Shown piece by piece: positions 35,117 through 44,536 of a stretch of DNA of 64,000 nucleotides (the stretch's first letter is position 1; every line of letters starts with the position of its first letter). Below the pieces are notes generated by a model that saw only the letters and a program-made list of their open reading frames with translations, ran no database searches and was not told the DNA's origin. Location of the stretch: the NCBI RefSeq assembly GCF_025144145.1, contig NZ_CP083546.1, positions 2,868,501-2,932,500 of the forward strand. The letters run 5' to 3'. This stretch comes from Leisingera sp. M658. Its GTDB lineage: Bacteria > Pseudomonadota > Alphaproteobacteria > Rhodobacterales > Rhodobacteraceae. The position numbers were made by a program, and so were the translations under genes.

Positions 35117-36686
35117 CACGCCTGTTATGGACCTTTTCATCATCGGCGGCGGCATCAACGGCTGCGGCATCGCCCGCGACGCCGCGGGCCGCGGCCTGTC
35201 GGTGACACTGGCAGAGATGAACGATCTGGCCTCCGCCACCTCCTCGGCCTCGACCAAACTGTTTCACGGCGGCTTGCGCTATCTGGAATACTTTGAATTC
35301 CGCCTGGTGCGTGAGGCGCTGATCGAGCGCGAAGTGCTGCTGAAGGCGATGCCGCACATCTCCTGGCCGATGCGGTTTGTGCTGCCGTTTCACAAGGACA
35401 TGCGCTTTGATAGCGAAACGCCGACGTCGAAACTGCTTACCACCTTCATGCCCTGGACCCGCGGCCGCCGCCCGGCCTGGCTGATCCGGCTGGGGCTGTT
35501 TCTGTATGACAGCCTGGGCAAACGCGGCATCCTGCCTGGCACCGCGAAACTGGACCTGTCGCACGATCCCGCAGGCAGGCCGCTGAAGGGCAAGTTTCAG
35601 ACCGCGTTCGAATACTCCGACTGCTGGATCGAAGACGCCCGCCTGGTGGTGCTGAATGCCCGCGATGCACAGGCGCGCGGCGCCGAAATCCTGACCCGGA
35701 CCGAGGTTCTGTCAGCCCAGCGCCACTCTGATCACTGGGTTGTCACCGTGAAGGATCACGCCACTGGCGAGGAGAAGGAACACCGGGCCAAGATGCTGGT
35801 CAATGCAGGCGGGCCCTGGGTTGCCGACGTGCTGAAGCAAAAACTGGGCCAGAACAGCCGCGAAAACGTCCGCCTGGTGCGCGGCAGCCACATCGTGGTG
35901 CCAAAACTGTTCGACCATGACCGCTGCTATTTCTTTCAGGGCACTGACGGGCGGATCATCTTTGCCATTCCTTACGAGCAGGATTTCACCCTGATCGGCA
36001 CCACCGACGCCGACCATCCGGATCCGGAGACCAAACCGCACTGCACGGAGGCCGAGCAGGATTATCTAATTGATTTTGCGTCGCAATACTTCGAACAGCC
36101 ACTGAAGCGCGCGGATATTGTCTGGACCTATTCCGGCGTGCGGCCGCTTTATGACGACGGTGCCAGCTCGGCCACTGCGGCCACCCGCGAATATGTGCTG
36201 ACGCTGGATCAAGCACAGGCGCCGCTGCTGAATGTCTTTGGCGGCAAGATCACCACCTACCGCAAGCTGGCCGAGGCCGCGCTGGCGAAAATCGGCAAGG
36301 TTTTCCCGCAATTGCCGTCGGACTGGACCGCAGGCGTGGCCCTGCCCGGCGGTGATTTTGCGGTGGCGGATGTGGAGACGCTAAAAGCCAAGCTGGCAGC
36401 GGACTATCCGTTCCTGAGCGCCTATTGGGCCGCCCGGCTGATCCGCGCCTACGGGCTGGAGTCCTGGGAGGTGCTGGGCGATGCCAAATCCGCCGCTGAT
36501 CTGGGCCAGGATTTCGGCGCAACAATCACCGCACGGGAACTCGACTGGTCAATTGCCCGCGAGTGGGTGCGTTCAGGCGACGACTACCTGTGGCGCCGCA
36601 CTAAATTGGGTTTGCGCCTGGATGAAGGACAGCGCGCAGCGGTCGATGCCTATATCAGCGAGAAAGCCGCCCGGCTGGCAGCTTAA
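35109..36686 (+). CDS. glpD: Aerobic glycerol-3-phosphate dehydrogenase
   Basis: The 525-residue FAD enzyme oxidises glycerol-3-phosphate to dihydroxyacetone phosphate at the inner membrane, passing electrons to quinone. It has the FAD-binding IIGGGINGCGIARDAAGRG start (about 12-30), the SSASTKLFHGGLRYLEYFEF segment (split SSASTKLFHG and GLRYLEYFEF) and a C-terminal domain with FGGKITTYRKLAE. It is translationally coupled to the GlpR-like gene. No glycerol kinase or permease is in view. Confidence 0.95.
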   Translation: MTDTPVMDLFIIGGGINGCGIARDAAGRGLSVTLAEMNDLASATSSASTKLFHGGLRYLEYFEFRLVREALIEREVLLKAMPHISWPMRFVLPFHKDMRFDSETPTSKLLTTFMPWTRGRRPAWLIRLGLFLYDSLGKRGILPGTAKLDLSHDPAGRPLKGKFQTAFEYSDCWIEDARLVVLNARDAQARGAEILTRTEVLSAQRHSDHWVVTVKDHATGEEKEHRAKMLVNAGGPWVADVLKQKLGQNSRENVRLVRGSHIVVPKLFDHDRCYFFQGTDGRIIFAIPYEQDFTLIGTTDADHPDPETKPHCTEAEQDYLIDFASQYFEQPLKRADIVWTYSGVRPLYDDGASSATAATREYVLTLDQAQAPLLNVFGGKITTYRKLAEAALAKIGKVFPQLPSDWTAGVALPGGDFAVADVETLKAKLAADYPFLSAYWAARLIRAYGLESWEVLGDAKSAADLGQDFGATITARELDWSIAREWVRSGDDYLWRRTKLGLRLDEGQRAAVDAYISEKAARLAA

Positions 36687-36781
36687 TTCCGCATGCGCGC
36701 TAACAGTCCGGACTTCAAAGGCCGGGGCACTCCCGCCCCTTTTCAATGAACCAGAGGTTCCCTGAAAAGCGTTGGGCCGGG

Positions 36782-36810
36782 CGGGGGCGCTGCCGAAGGC
36801 AGCGCCCCCG
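36782..36810. repeat. 13-bp GC-rich hairpin between glpD and cobO
   Basis: Perfect arms CGGGGGCGCTGCC / GGCAGCGCCCCCG with loop GAA lie between the convergent glpD and cobO. A second small palindrome (TTTGC-GAA-GCAAA) lies at its right. It may be a bidirectional terminator or a REP-like unit. Confidence 0.65.
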
Positions 36811-36877
36811 CCCCCCGGCGATTTGCGAAGCAAAGCGCAAAACCTCAAGCCCGCTCAATACTGCAGCCTGAAAGGGA

Positions 36878-37513
36878 TTAAAACTCCACCCCCTTCTGCG
36901 CTTTCACACCGGCGCGGAACGGGTGCTTGATCTGCCCCATCTCGGTCACCAGATCGGCAATCTCGATCAGCTCTTCCTTGGCGTTGCGGCCTGTCAGAAC
37001 CACATGGGTCATCGGCGGCTTCTGCTCCACCAGGAACTCCAAAACCTCCTCAAGATCCAGATAGTCATAGCGCAGCGCGATGTTGATCTCGTCCAGCAGC
37101 ACCATGGTGTTGCGCTCATCCAGGATCATCTCCTTGGCCTTCTCCCAGCCCTTCTGCGCGGCGGCAATGTCGCGGGCCTTGTCCTGTGTCTCCCAGGTAA
37201 AGCCTTCGCCCATCGCGTAGAACTGGCAGAGATCGCTGAAGTTCTCCTCGATCAGCGTGCGTTCGCCGGTCTGCCAGGCACCCTTGATGAACTGCACCAC
37301 GGCGGACGGCATCCCATGCGCGATGCAGCGCATGATCATCCCGAACCCCGACGAGGATTTGCCCTTGCCCGGTCCGGTGTGGACGATAATCAGGCCCTTC
37401 TCGCCCTCCTTGGTCTTCATCATCCGGTCGCGCGCGGCCTTTTTCTTGGCCATCTTGGACGTATGACGGGCGGCTTCTTCTTCTGAGATGCCGGTTTCAG
37501 ACTTTTCGCTCAT
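36878..37513 (-). CDS. cobO: Cob(I)alamin/cob(I)yrinic acid a,c-diamide adenosyltransferase
   Basis: The 211-residue enzyme adenosylates corrinoids, using ATP. It has the P-loop GPGKGKSS (47-54) and the helix with VVLLDEINIALRYDYLDLEE near 140-160. A short Lys/Met-rich tail is at the N-terminus. The ATG at 37513 has GGAGAG upstream. It runs leftward from the same intergenic region as the riboswitch, so it is not under that switch. Confidence 0.95.
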   Translation of the reverse strand: MSEKSETGISEEEAARHTSKMAKKKAARDRMMKTKEGEKGLIIVHTGPGKGKSSSGFGMIMRCIAHGMPSAVVQFIKGAWQTGERTLIEENFSDLCQFYAMGEGFTWETQDKARDIAAAQKGWEKAKEMILDERNTMVLLDEINIALRYDYLDLEEVLEFLVEQKPPMTHVVLTGRNAKEELIEIADLVTEMGQIKHPFRAGVKAQKGVEF

Positions 37514-37574
37514 TGGGGGCTCTCCAGCTGTTTGACCCATGTCTTGACAAAGAAGGGCACGATAGCGCAAGGGG

Positions 37575-37770
37575 GTTCAGCTGGTTCCTGTGAAAACAGG
37601 CGAAGAGGGAATGTGAAGGCTTTCGGGCCGAAGCACAGCCGCCCCCGCGACCGTGACCGGATGAGGCCGCCATGCCACTGGGTGATCCCCGGGAAGGCAG
37701 GATAGCCGGCAAGGCCCTGCGCCTTGGCATCCGCAAGCCGGGAGACCTGCCAGCGAAGGAGAGATCAACG
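37575..37770 (+). promoter_or_regulatory. Cobalamin riboswitch
   Basis: The B12 box AGCCGGGAGACCTGCC (37736-37751) and the GCCCCCGCGACCGTGA core (about 37640-37656) are the conserved parts of the cobalamin aptamer, with a GGGAATG strand before them. It lies upstream of DUF1636-cobW-cobN and the following cob genes. A GC stem with CCCTTTT (about 37798-37823) or the ribosome site AGGAGA before the ATG at 37865 may be the expression platform; which of these acts cannot be told. Boundaries are estimates. Confidence 0.9.
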
Positions 37771-37864
37771 GGCAGACGGGGTGTTCTGCGACCGGGTAAG
37801 GGGCTCGCACGACTGGTCCCTTTTCGGCCATCCCGCACGCCCTGCCGCGACAGGAGACGCGCCA

Positions 37865-38275
37865 ATGGCTGACGACATGGCAGGCCAATCTGCCAGCACC
37901 CCGGGACCGGTCACGCTGACCGTATGCCTCACCTGCCGCCGCGAGGGCGCCGACCCCGAGGCCGCCCGCCCTGGTGCCATCCTGCACGCAGCGCTGGAAG
38001 AGGCCGGAATGCCCGAAGGCGTCCGTCTGCGTGGCGTCGAATGCCTGTCGTCCTGCAAGCGCGGCTGCGCTGTTGCGCTGATCGGCGGCGCAGAACGCTG
38101 GACCTATGTCTACGGCGACCTCGACCCTGACCAGCATGTTCCCGAAATTCTGGAAGGCGCGGCAGCTTATGCCGGCACCGCTGACGGCGTCGTGCCGTGG
38201 CGTGAACGCCCGCAAACCTTCCGCAAGCAATCTGTTGCCCGCATCCCGCCGGCCAAGTTCTTCTCCGAGGAGTAA
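37865..38275 (+). CDS. DUF1636 family metal/Fe-S protein of the cob operon
   Basis: The 136-residue protein has a thioredoxin-fold ferredoxin pattern with cysteines C21, C24, C60, C64 and C68 (CLTC and CLSSCKRGC). It is the first gene after the B12 riboswitch and two bases before cobW. DUF1636 commonly sits with cobW/cobN. It may give metal or electrons to cobalt chelation or to CobG, but that is inference. Confidence 0.8.
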   Translation: MADDMAGQSASTPGPVTLTVCLTCRREGADPEAARPGAILHAALEEAGMPEGVRLRGVECLSSCKRGCAVALIGGAERWTYVYGDLDPDQHVPEILEGAAAYAGTADGVVPWRERPQTFRKQSVARIPPAKFFSEE

Positions 38276-38277
38276 TC

Positions 38278-39312
38278 ATGAGCGATCTCAACAAGATCCC
38301 CGTCACTGTCATCACCGGCTTTCTGGGCGCAGGCAAAACCACCCTGATCCGCCACCTGATGCAAAACCCGCAGGGCAAGCGTCTGGCCGTGGTCGTGAAC
38401 GAATTCGGCACCGCCGGTGTGGACGGCGATATCCTGAAATCCTGCGCCGATGACAACTGCCCGGCGGAAAACATCATGGAGCTGGCCAACGGCTGCATCT
38501 GCTGCACCGTGGCCGATGACTTCATCCCCACCATCGAACAGTTGATGGCCCTGCCCGAAAAACCGGACCATATCGTGATTGAGACCTCCGGCCTGGCCCT
38601 GCCCAAGCCGCTGCTGAAGGCGTTTGACTGGCCCGCGATCCGCTCCCGCATCACCGTCGACGGGGTGATTGCCCTGGCGGACGCCGAGGCCGTGGCCAAG
38701 GGCCAGTTCGCCCCCGATCTGGACGCCGTGCAGGCCCAGCGCGAAGCGGACGACAGCATCGACCACGAAACCCCGCTGTCCGAGGTATTCGAGGACCAGA
38801 TCTCCTGCGCTGACATCGTTCTGCTGTCCAAGGCCGATCTGGCCGGCGACGCAGGCGTCGAAAAAGCCCGCGCGGTGATCGAGGCCGAAGCGCCCCGCAA
38901 GCTGCCGATCCTGCCGATGAGCGAAGGCGTGATCGACCCGCGCATCATCCTGGGCCTGGGCGCCGCTGCCGAGGATGATCTGGACGCCCGCCCCAGCCAC
39001 CACGACGGCCACCACGACCACGAGCATGACGATTTTGAAAGCATCGTTGTCGAATTGGGCGAAGTATCCGACCCGGAAGCGCTGCAAAATGCCATCGTGA
39101 AACTCGCCCGCGAGCGCAACATCCTGCGCGTCAAAGGTTATGTGGCGGTGGAAGGAAAGCCGATGCGGATGCTGGTACAGGCCGTGGGCGAGCGCCTGCG
39201 CGCCCAATACGATCAGCCCTGGGGCGCGCAGCCGCGCAAAACCGCCCTGGTGGTTATCGCCGAGCATGACGACATCGACGCCCCGGCCATCCGCGCCGCA
39301 CTGGGCGCCTGA
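38278..39312 (+). CDS. cobW: CobW-family GTPase (cobalt/zinc metallochaperone)
   Basis: The 344-residue GTPase has the P-loop GFLGAGKTT (14-22), the metal-binding GCICC (72-76) and a His-rich stretch HHDGHHDHEHDD near residue 243. CobW is thought to deliver cobalt to the cobaltochelatase. The C-terminal CobW domain is complete. The gene lies between DUF1636 and cobN; the 184-base gap before cobN holds a palindromic element. Confidence 0.95.
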   Translation: MSDLNKIPVTVITGFLGAGKTTLIRHLMQNPQGKRLAVVVNEFGTAGVDGDILKSCADDNCPAENIMELANGCICCTVADDFIPTIEQLMALPEKPDHIVIETSGLALPKPLLKAFDWPAIRSRITVDGVIALADAEAVAKGQFAPDLDAVQAQREADDSIDHETPLSEVFEDQISCADIVLLSKADLAGDAGVEKARAVIEAEAPRKLPILPMSEGVIDPRIILGLGAAAEDDLDARPSHHDGHHDHEHDDFESIVVELGEVSDPEALQNAIVKLARERNILRVKGYVAVEGKPMRMLVQAVGERLRAQYDQPWGAQPRKTALVVIAEHDDIDAPAIRAALGA

Positions 39313-39350
39313 AGCTATGCGGGTTTGGCACATCATTTCAGATGACACCG

Positions 39351-39455
39351 CCCGGCCGCAGGCCGGGCTGCGCCCGACCCTCCCGTCAAACCGGAGGTTT
39401 GCCTTCGGCAAAATGGGAGGGCGCATTCGCACCCTCCCAGGCTCGGGCGCAGCCC
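39351..39455. repeat. Long palindromic intergenic element between cobW and cobN
   Basis: An outer inverted repeat of 13 bases (GGGCTGCGCCCGA at 39365-39377 with TCGGGCGCAGCCC at 39443-39455) encloses inner CCCTCCC/GGGAGGG pairs, and a short stem CCCGGCC/GGCCGGG stands at 39351-39367. The unit AGGCCGGGCTGCGCCC also occurs at 11434, so it looks like a dispersed palindromic repeat rather than a local terminator. It interrupts the cob operon without a T-run. Confidence 0.65.
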
Positions 39456-39496
39456 TCAGAGCGCCCACCGCCTGCCAGACAACAAAGGCCTGATCC

Positions 39497-42400
39497 ATGC
39501 ACGTCGTCTTCCGCGAAAGCCACGGCCTTGATGAGACCGATACCCCGCAGGATCTCGGGCAGACGCCCGGCGATCTTGTGGTGCTGTCGTTTTCCGACAG
39601 CGACCTCGGCGCTTTTGCGGCGGGATGGCATCGCGCGGACGGCAGGCTGCCCTCCTTGCGCGTCGCCAATCTGGTCGCGCTCAAGCACCCGCTCTCGGTC
39701 GACGTCTACGCGGAACAGACACTTGAAGGCGCCAAAGGCATCCTGGTCCGCCTGATCGGCGGTGAAAGCTACTGGTCTTATGGCCTCGCCACCCTGCAGG
39801 ACCTCGCCCGCCGCAAGGGCATTGCGCTGGCGATCCTGCCTGCTGACGGGCGCGAGGATGCCCGGCTGGATGAGCTGTCCACCCTGCCCGTCTCCACCCT
39901 GCGCCGCCTGCAGGCCTTGTGCGATGCCGGCGGCGCCGTTGCCGCACAGGCCGCCCTCGCCCAGCTGTCCCTCGCGGCAGGGCTTTATGCCGGCCCGGTG
40001 CTGGGCCTCAAATCCATGCCGCAGCATGGGTTTTATGACCCGGCCAAAGGCGTACTGGCGGATCTGCCCGCGCAAGACAAACCGCTGGTGCTGGTCAGCT
40101 TCTACCGCTCCTACCTCACTGCTGCCGACACCGGTCCGGTCGATGCGCTGATCGCTGAGCTGCGCGCCCGCGGATACGCCGCCTATGGCATCTTCGCCGC
40201 CAGCCTCAAGGCCCCCGCCGCCGCTGACTGGCTGCGCGAAACTCTCCCCGCGCTGTCCCCTGCCGCCATCATCAACGCCACCGCGTTTTCGGCCCAAGGC
40301 ACCGACGGCAGCGCCTCGCCGCTCAGCACCACCGGCTGCCCGGTGTTCCAGGTCGCCCTCTCCACCGCCCGCCGCAAAGACTGGGCCGAGGCCGACCGGG
40401 GGTTGTCGCCTGCCGACCTCGCCATGCATGTCGTGCTGCCCGAAGTCGACGGCCGCATCTTCGCAGGCGTTGTCAGCTTCAAATCCCCGGGCCGGAAAGA
40501 CCCGGACCTGCAGTATTCCCGCTTTGCCCACCGCGCCGATGCGGATCGCGTCAAAGCCGCTGTTGACCGGGTCGAGGGCTGGCTGCGCCTTGGCGAACTG
40601 CCCAACGCAGACAAACGCCTTGCCCTGATCCTCTCCACCTATCCGGGCCGCGACCACAACCTTGCCCATGCCGTCGGGCTGGACGCGTTGGCCTCTTGTG
40701 ACGAGATCCTGCGCGAATTGTGGGATCAGGGCTATACCGTGGAGCCGCAGGAAAACACCGGCCTGAGGCTGATGGATGAGACCCTCAGCGTCCCGCTGGA
40801 AGACTACCGCGCAGCCCTCGCCAGCCTGCCGCAAGACCTGCAAAACACCCTGGCAGAGGCCTGGGGCGCCCCGAACCAAGACGCAGACTGCCGTGATGAT
40901 GCCTTTCATTTCAAGGCCCTGCGCGCAGGCAAGGCCCTGATCGCGCTGCAACCCGAACGCGGCGAAGTCAAAACCCGCGTCGATGATTACCACGATCTCG
41001 ACCGCACCCCGCGCCACGCCTATGTAGCGTTTTACCTGTGGCTGCGCATCCAGTCCGATGCCCTTGTCCACATCGGTGCCCATGGCACGCTGGAATGGCT
41101 GCCGGGCAAGGCGGTGGCGCTGTCGGGCGCCTGCTGGCCCGAGGTTCTGACCGGCCCGCTGCCTGTCGCCTACCCCTTCATCGTCAATGATCCGGGCGAA
41201 GCCGCCCAGGCCAAACGCCGCATCGGCGCCATCACCCTCGGCCACCTGCCGCCACCCTTGGCGCAGACCAGCCTGCCCGACGGGATGGCCCGGCTGGAAA
41301 GCCTGCTGGATGAGTATTCCACCGCCGACGGTCTGGATCCGGCCCGCCGCGACCGGCTGATCGGTGACATCCGCGCCGAAGCACAGGGAACAGGTGTGGA
41401 GGCTGACCTTGGCCTCACCCCCGGCACCTCCCCCGCCGAGGCGATCACCCGCATCGACGCTTTTGTCTGCGACATCAAGGAAAGCCAGTACGGAGAGGGG
41501 CTGCATATCTTCGGCACCGGCCAATGCGGGGCTGAGGAACGCGCAGGGCTGATCACCGCCCTCGATGGCCGGATCGTGACGCCCGGCCCCTCCGGCTCGC
41601 CATTCCGGGGCCGCTCGGACGTGATCCCAACGGGGCGCAACCTCTTTACCACCGACCCGCGGGCGGTGCCGTCGCGGGCGGCGCATGCGCAAGGGGTCAA
41701 ACTGGCGGAAGAGCTGCTGCGCCGCCACCTTCAGGACCACGGCGACTGGCCCAAGGGCCTGGTGATCGACCTCTGGGGCTCCGCCACCATGCGCACCGCC
41801 GGCGAGGAATTTGCCATGGCGCTGCACCTCGCAGGGATCGCCCCGAAATGGGATGAAAACTCCGAGCGCGTCTCCGGCTTCGACGTGCTGCCGCTCTCAA
41901 TGCTGCACCGCCCGCGCATCGACGTGACCCTGCGCGTCTCCGGCCTGTTTCGCGACGTCTTTCCCGGCCTGGCGCAAATGTTCGAAACTGCTGCCGCCGC
42001 TCTCGCCCAGCGCGAGGAAGCGCAAACGGACAACCCCTATCTCACCGAGATCCCCCGCGTTTTTGGTCCAAAACCGGGCCAGTACGGCCTCTCGATGAAC
42101 CCGCATCTGGATGACTACACCGACGAGGCCCGCGCCGCCGCAGGCGAGGCCTGGCTCAACGCCTCCTCCCACGCCATCGACGCCAAAGGCGCCATAAGCG
42201 ACGCCCGCGAGGCACTGGAGACCCGCCTGCATAGCGCCGACAGTTTTGTGCATTTGCAGGATCTGCCGGAAACCGACCTGCTGGTCGCCTCGGACTATGC
42301 CGCGCATGAGGCTGGATTTGCCGCCGCAATGGCCCGCATCGGTCAGAAAACGCCCGCCCTCTACCACATGGACGCGACCCGCCCGGACAAGCCGCAGGCG

Positions 42401-42742
42401 CGCAGCTTGGGCGAAGAAATCGCCCGCGTCACCCGCGCCCGCGCCGCCAACCCGGACTGGGCGACCTCAATGATGAACCACGGCTTCCGTGGCGGCGCCG
42501 AGATCGCCGCCACGCTGGACCACATGGCCGCCTTTGCGCATCTGGCGCAGGTGGTGCAGCCGCATCTGTTTGACCTCTATTTCGAGGCCACGCTGGGCCG
42601 CGACGATCTGGTGGCGTTCATGGAGCGCGAAAACCCCGCCGCTCTTCAGGCGATGCGCGACCGCTTCCGCGCCTTGTTCGACGCGGGCCTCTGGAGCACC
42701 CGGCGCAACTCCATCATGGCCGGTCTGGAGGGCGCCGCATGA
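39497..42742 (+). CDS. cobN: Cobaltochelatase, large subunit
   Basis: The 1,081-residue protein is CobN, the large subunit of the ATP-dependent aerobic cobaltochelatase that inserts Co2+ into hydrogenobyrinate a,c-diamide. It is a cytoplasmic enzyme working with CobS and CobT, which are not in the window. Family-like segments include IGAHGTLEWLPGKAVALSG near residue 522, GEGLHIFGTGQ near 665 and WGSATMRTAGEEFA. It is shorter than the well-known Pseudomonas denitrificans form (about 1,270). cobG overlaps by 4 bases. Confidence 0.95.
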   Translation: MHVVFRESHGLDETDTPQDLGQTPGDLVVLSFSDSDLGAFAAGWHRADGRLPSLRVANLVALKHPLSVDVYAEQTLEGAKGILVRLIGGESYWSYGLATLQDLARRKGIALAILPADGREDARLDELSTLPVSTLRRLQALCDAGGAVAAQAALAQLSLAAGLYAGPVLGLKSMPQHGFYDPAKGVLADLPAQDKPLVLVSFYRSYLTAADTGPVDALIAELRARGYAAYGIFAASLKAPAAADWLRETLPALSPAAIINATAFSAQGTDGSASPLSTTGCPVFQVALSTARRKDWAEADRGLSPADLAMHVVLPEVDGRIFAGVVSFKSPGRKDPDLQYSRFAHRADADRVKAAVDRVEGWLRLGELPNADKRLALILSTYPGRDHNLAHAVGLDALASCDEILRELWDQGYTVEPQENTGLRLMDETLSVPLEDYRAALASLPQDLQNTLAEAWGAPNQDADCRDDAFHFKALRAGKALIALQPERGEVKTRVDDYHDLDRTPRHAYVAFYLWLRIQSDALVHIGAHGTLEWLPGKAVALSGACWPEVLTGPLPVAYPFIVNDPGEAAQAKRRIGAITLGHLPPPLAQTSLPDGMARLESLLDEYSTADGLDPARRDRLIGDIRAEAQGTGVEADLGLTPGTSPAEAITRIDAFVCDIKESQYGEGLHIFGTGQCGAEERAGLITALDGRIVTPGPSGSPFRGRSDVIPTGRNLFTTDPRAVPSRAAHAQGVKLAEELLRRHLQDHGDWPKGLVIDLWGSATMRTAGEEFAMALHLAGIAPKWDENSERVSGFDVLPLSMLHRPRIDVTLRVSGLFRDVFPGLAQMFETAAAALAQREEAQTDNPYLTEIPRVFGPKPGQYGLSMNPHLDDYTDEARAAAGEAWLNASSHAIDAKGAISDAREALETRLHSADSFVHLQDLPETDLLVASDYAAHEAGFAAAMARIGQKTPALYHMDATRPDKPQARSLGEEIARVTRARAANPDWATSMMNHGFRGGAEIAATLDHMAAFAHLAQVVQPHLFDLYFEATLGRDDLVAFMERENPAALQAMRDRFRALFDAGLWSTRRNSIMAGLEGAA

Positions 42743-43902
42743 GTGCTGCACCCGAACCCAAAGTTTACGGCTGGTGCCCCGGTGCGCTGCGCCCGATGAT
42801 GTCGGGCGACGGTCTGGTGGTGCGGGTGCGCGCGCCGCTTGGTAAACTTTCCGTAACCCAGGCGCGCGGTGTGGCAAGACTTTCGCAAGAGTTCGGCAAC
42901 GGCCTGCTGGATATTTCCGCCCGCGCCAACCTGCAGATGCGCGGCATCCGCGAAGACGGTCACGCAGAGCTGATCGAAGCCTTGCGCGATCTTGGCCTGA
43001 TCGACCCGGACGCTCGCGCCGAAGCCCGCCGCAATGTCCTCCTCGCCCCGTTCTGGGCAACGGGTGACGACACCCACGCCATCGCCACGGATCTCAGCGC
43101 CGCACTGACCGCCGCCGCAGACCTCACCCTGCCCGGGAAATTCGGCTTTGCCGTCGACTGCGGCGCGGCGCCGGTCCTGCAGGACACCGCCGCCGACATC
43201 CGAGTTGAGCGAATAGGCGAGGCCCTCATCCTGCGCGCCGACGGTTCTGAGACCGGCCTGCCCGTCACACGTGAATCCGCCGTTGCCGAAGCCCTCGCCC
43301 TTGCCCGCTGGTTCCTGAAACAAGGCGGCGCGCCCGAGGGCCGTGGCAGGATGCGCCGTCTCATCGCGCGCCGCGGGCCGCCGGCGGCGTATGCCGCAAC
43401 CATGGCAACCACCAGCTTCACCGCAAAACCGGGCGCTGTCCCCGCGGGGACACTCGCCGCTTTGGAATTCGGCCAGATGCCCGCCGCCACATTGGCGGAC
43501 CTTGCAGATCACGGCGCAATCCGCCTCACTCCCTGGCGCGCGCTGCTGGTGGAAGGGGCCGCCAGCCTGCCGCCCCTGCCGGGGCTGATCCTGGATGCAA
43601 CGGATCCGCGCCTGCAAGTCATCGCATGCACCGGCGCACCCGGCTGCCTGCAGGCGCTGTCTTCCACCCGCGATCTCGCACGGGACTTAGCGCCGCATGT
43701 TCCCGCGGGGACAAAGCTGCATATCTCCGGCTGCGCCAAGGGCTGCGCCTGCCCCGGCGCCGCCGCGCTCACCCTGACCGCAACGGCCCAAGACGACTTC
43801 TCCCTGATCCGCCATGGCACCGCCGCGGATCAGCCGCTAAAGACCCACCTGAGCGCCGATGCCTTGCGCGCCGCTCCCGAACTTCTGACAGAGGGCAGCT
43901 GA
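42739..43902 (+). CDS. cobG: Precorrin-3B synthase
   Basis: The 387-residue Fe-S enzyme uses O2 to make precorrin-3B from precorrin-3A and shows sulfite/nitrite reductase-like folding. Cysteines of the [4Fe-4S] site are seen in CTGAPGC and CAKGCAC. This step marks the aerobic route. The gene overlaps cobN (ATGA). Confidence 0.9.
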   Translation: MSAAPEPKVYGWCPGALRPMMSGDGLVVRVRAPLGKLSVTQARGVARLSQEFGNGLLDISARANLQMRGIREDGHAELIEALRDLGLIDPDARAEARRNVLLAPFWATGDDTHAIATDLSAALTAAADLTLPGKFGFAVDCGAAPVLQDTAADIRVERIGEALILRADGSETGLPVTRESAVAEALALARWFLKQGGAPEGRGRMRRLIARRGPPAAYAATMATTSFTAKPGAVPAGTLAALEFGQMPAATLADLADHGAIRLTPWRALLVEGAASLPPLPGLILDATDPRLQVIACTGAPGCLQALSSTRDLARDLAPHVPAGTKLHISGCAKGCACPGAAALTLTATAQDDFSLIRHGTAADQPLKTHLSADALRAAPELLTEGS

Positions 43903-43903
43903 C

Positions 43904-44533
43904 ATGCGCCACACCTATGAAACCAACGGCGCCGCGATCTACGCCGAAAGCTTTGCCACCATCCGCCGCGAGGCCGATCTGGCCCGCTTCAACAAGGACG
44001 AGGAAAGCGTTGTTGTCCGCATGATCCACGCCGCTGGCATGGTGGGGCTGGAAGAGCATGTGCGGTTTTCCGACGGCATGGCCGAGACCGCCCGTGCGGC
44101 CCTTGCGAGTGGCGCGCCGATCCTGTGCGACGCCTATATGGTCAGCGAAGGCATCACCCGCCCGCGCCTGCCCGCGGACAACGAGGTGATCTGCACCCTG
44201 CGCGACCCGAAAGTGCCGGATCTGGCCAAGGAAATGTCCAACACCCGCTCCGCTGCCGCGCTGGAACTGTGGCGCCCGAAACTGGAAGGCGCCGTGGTCG
44301 CCATCGGCAACGCCCCTACCGCGCTGTTCCATCTGCTGAATATGCTGCTAGACCCCGCGTGCCCCCGCCCCGCCGCGATCATCGGCTGCCCCGTGGGTTT
44401 TGTCGGTGCGATGGAATCCAAGGATGCGCTGATGCAGGACCTGCCGGTGCCGTCAATGATCGTCAAAGGCCGTCTTGGCGGCTCTGCCATCACCGTCGCC
44501 GCCGTCAACGCGCTGGCGAGCTGGAAAGAGTAA
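43904..44533 (+). CDS. cobH: Precorrin-8X methylmutase
   Basis: The 209-residue enzyme moves the C11 methyl to C12 to give hydrogenobyrinate. It has FNKDEESVVVRMIHAAGM (about 28-45) with the active-site His, and VGFVGAMESKDAL near the C-terminus. It starts one base after the cobG stop codon. Confidence 0.95.
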   Translation: MRHTYETNGAAIYAESFATIRREADLARFNKDEESVVVRMIHAAGMVGLEEHVRFSDGMAETARAALASGAPILCDAYMVSEGITRPRLPADNEVICTLRDPKVPDLAKEMSNTRSAAALELWRPKLEGAVVAIGNAPTALFHLLNMLLDPACPRPAAIIGCPVGFVGAMESKDALMQDLPVPSMIVKGRLGGSAITVAAVNALASWKE

Positions 44534-44536
44534 CCC

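Noticed and set aside
39386-41827. An 813-residue open frame antisense to cobN
   Set aside because: It overlies a complete, recognisable cobN and has His/Gln/Gly-rich, family-free composition, typical of GC-rich antisense frames.
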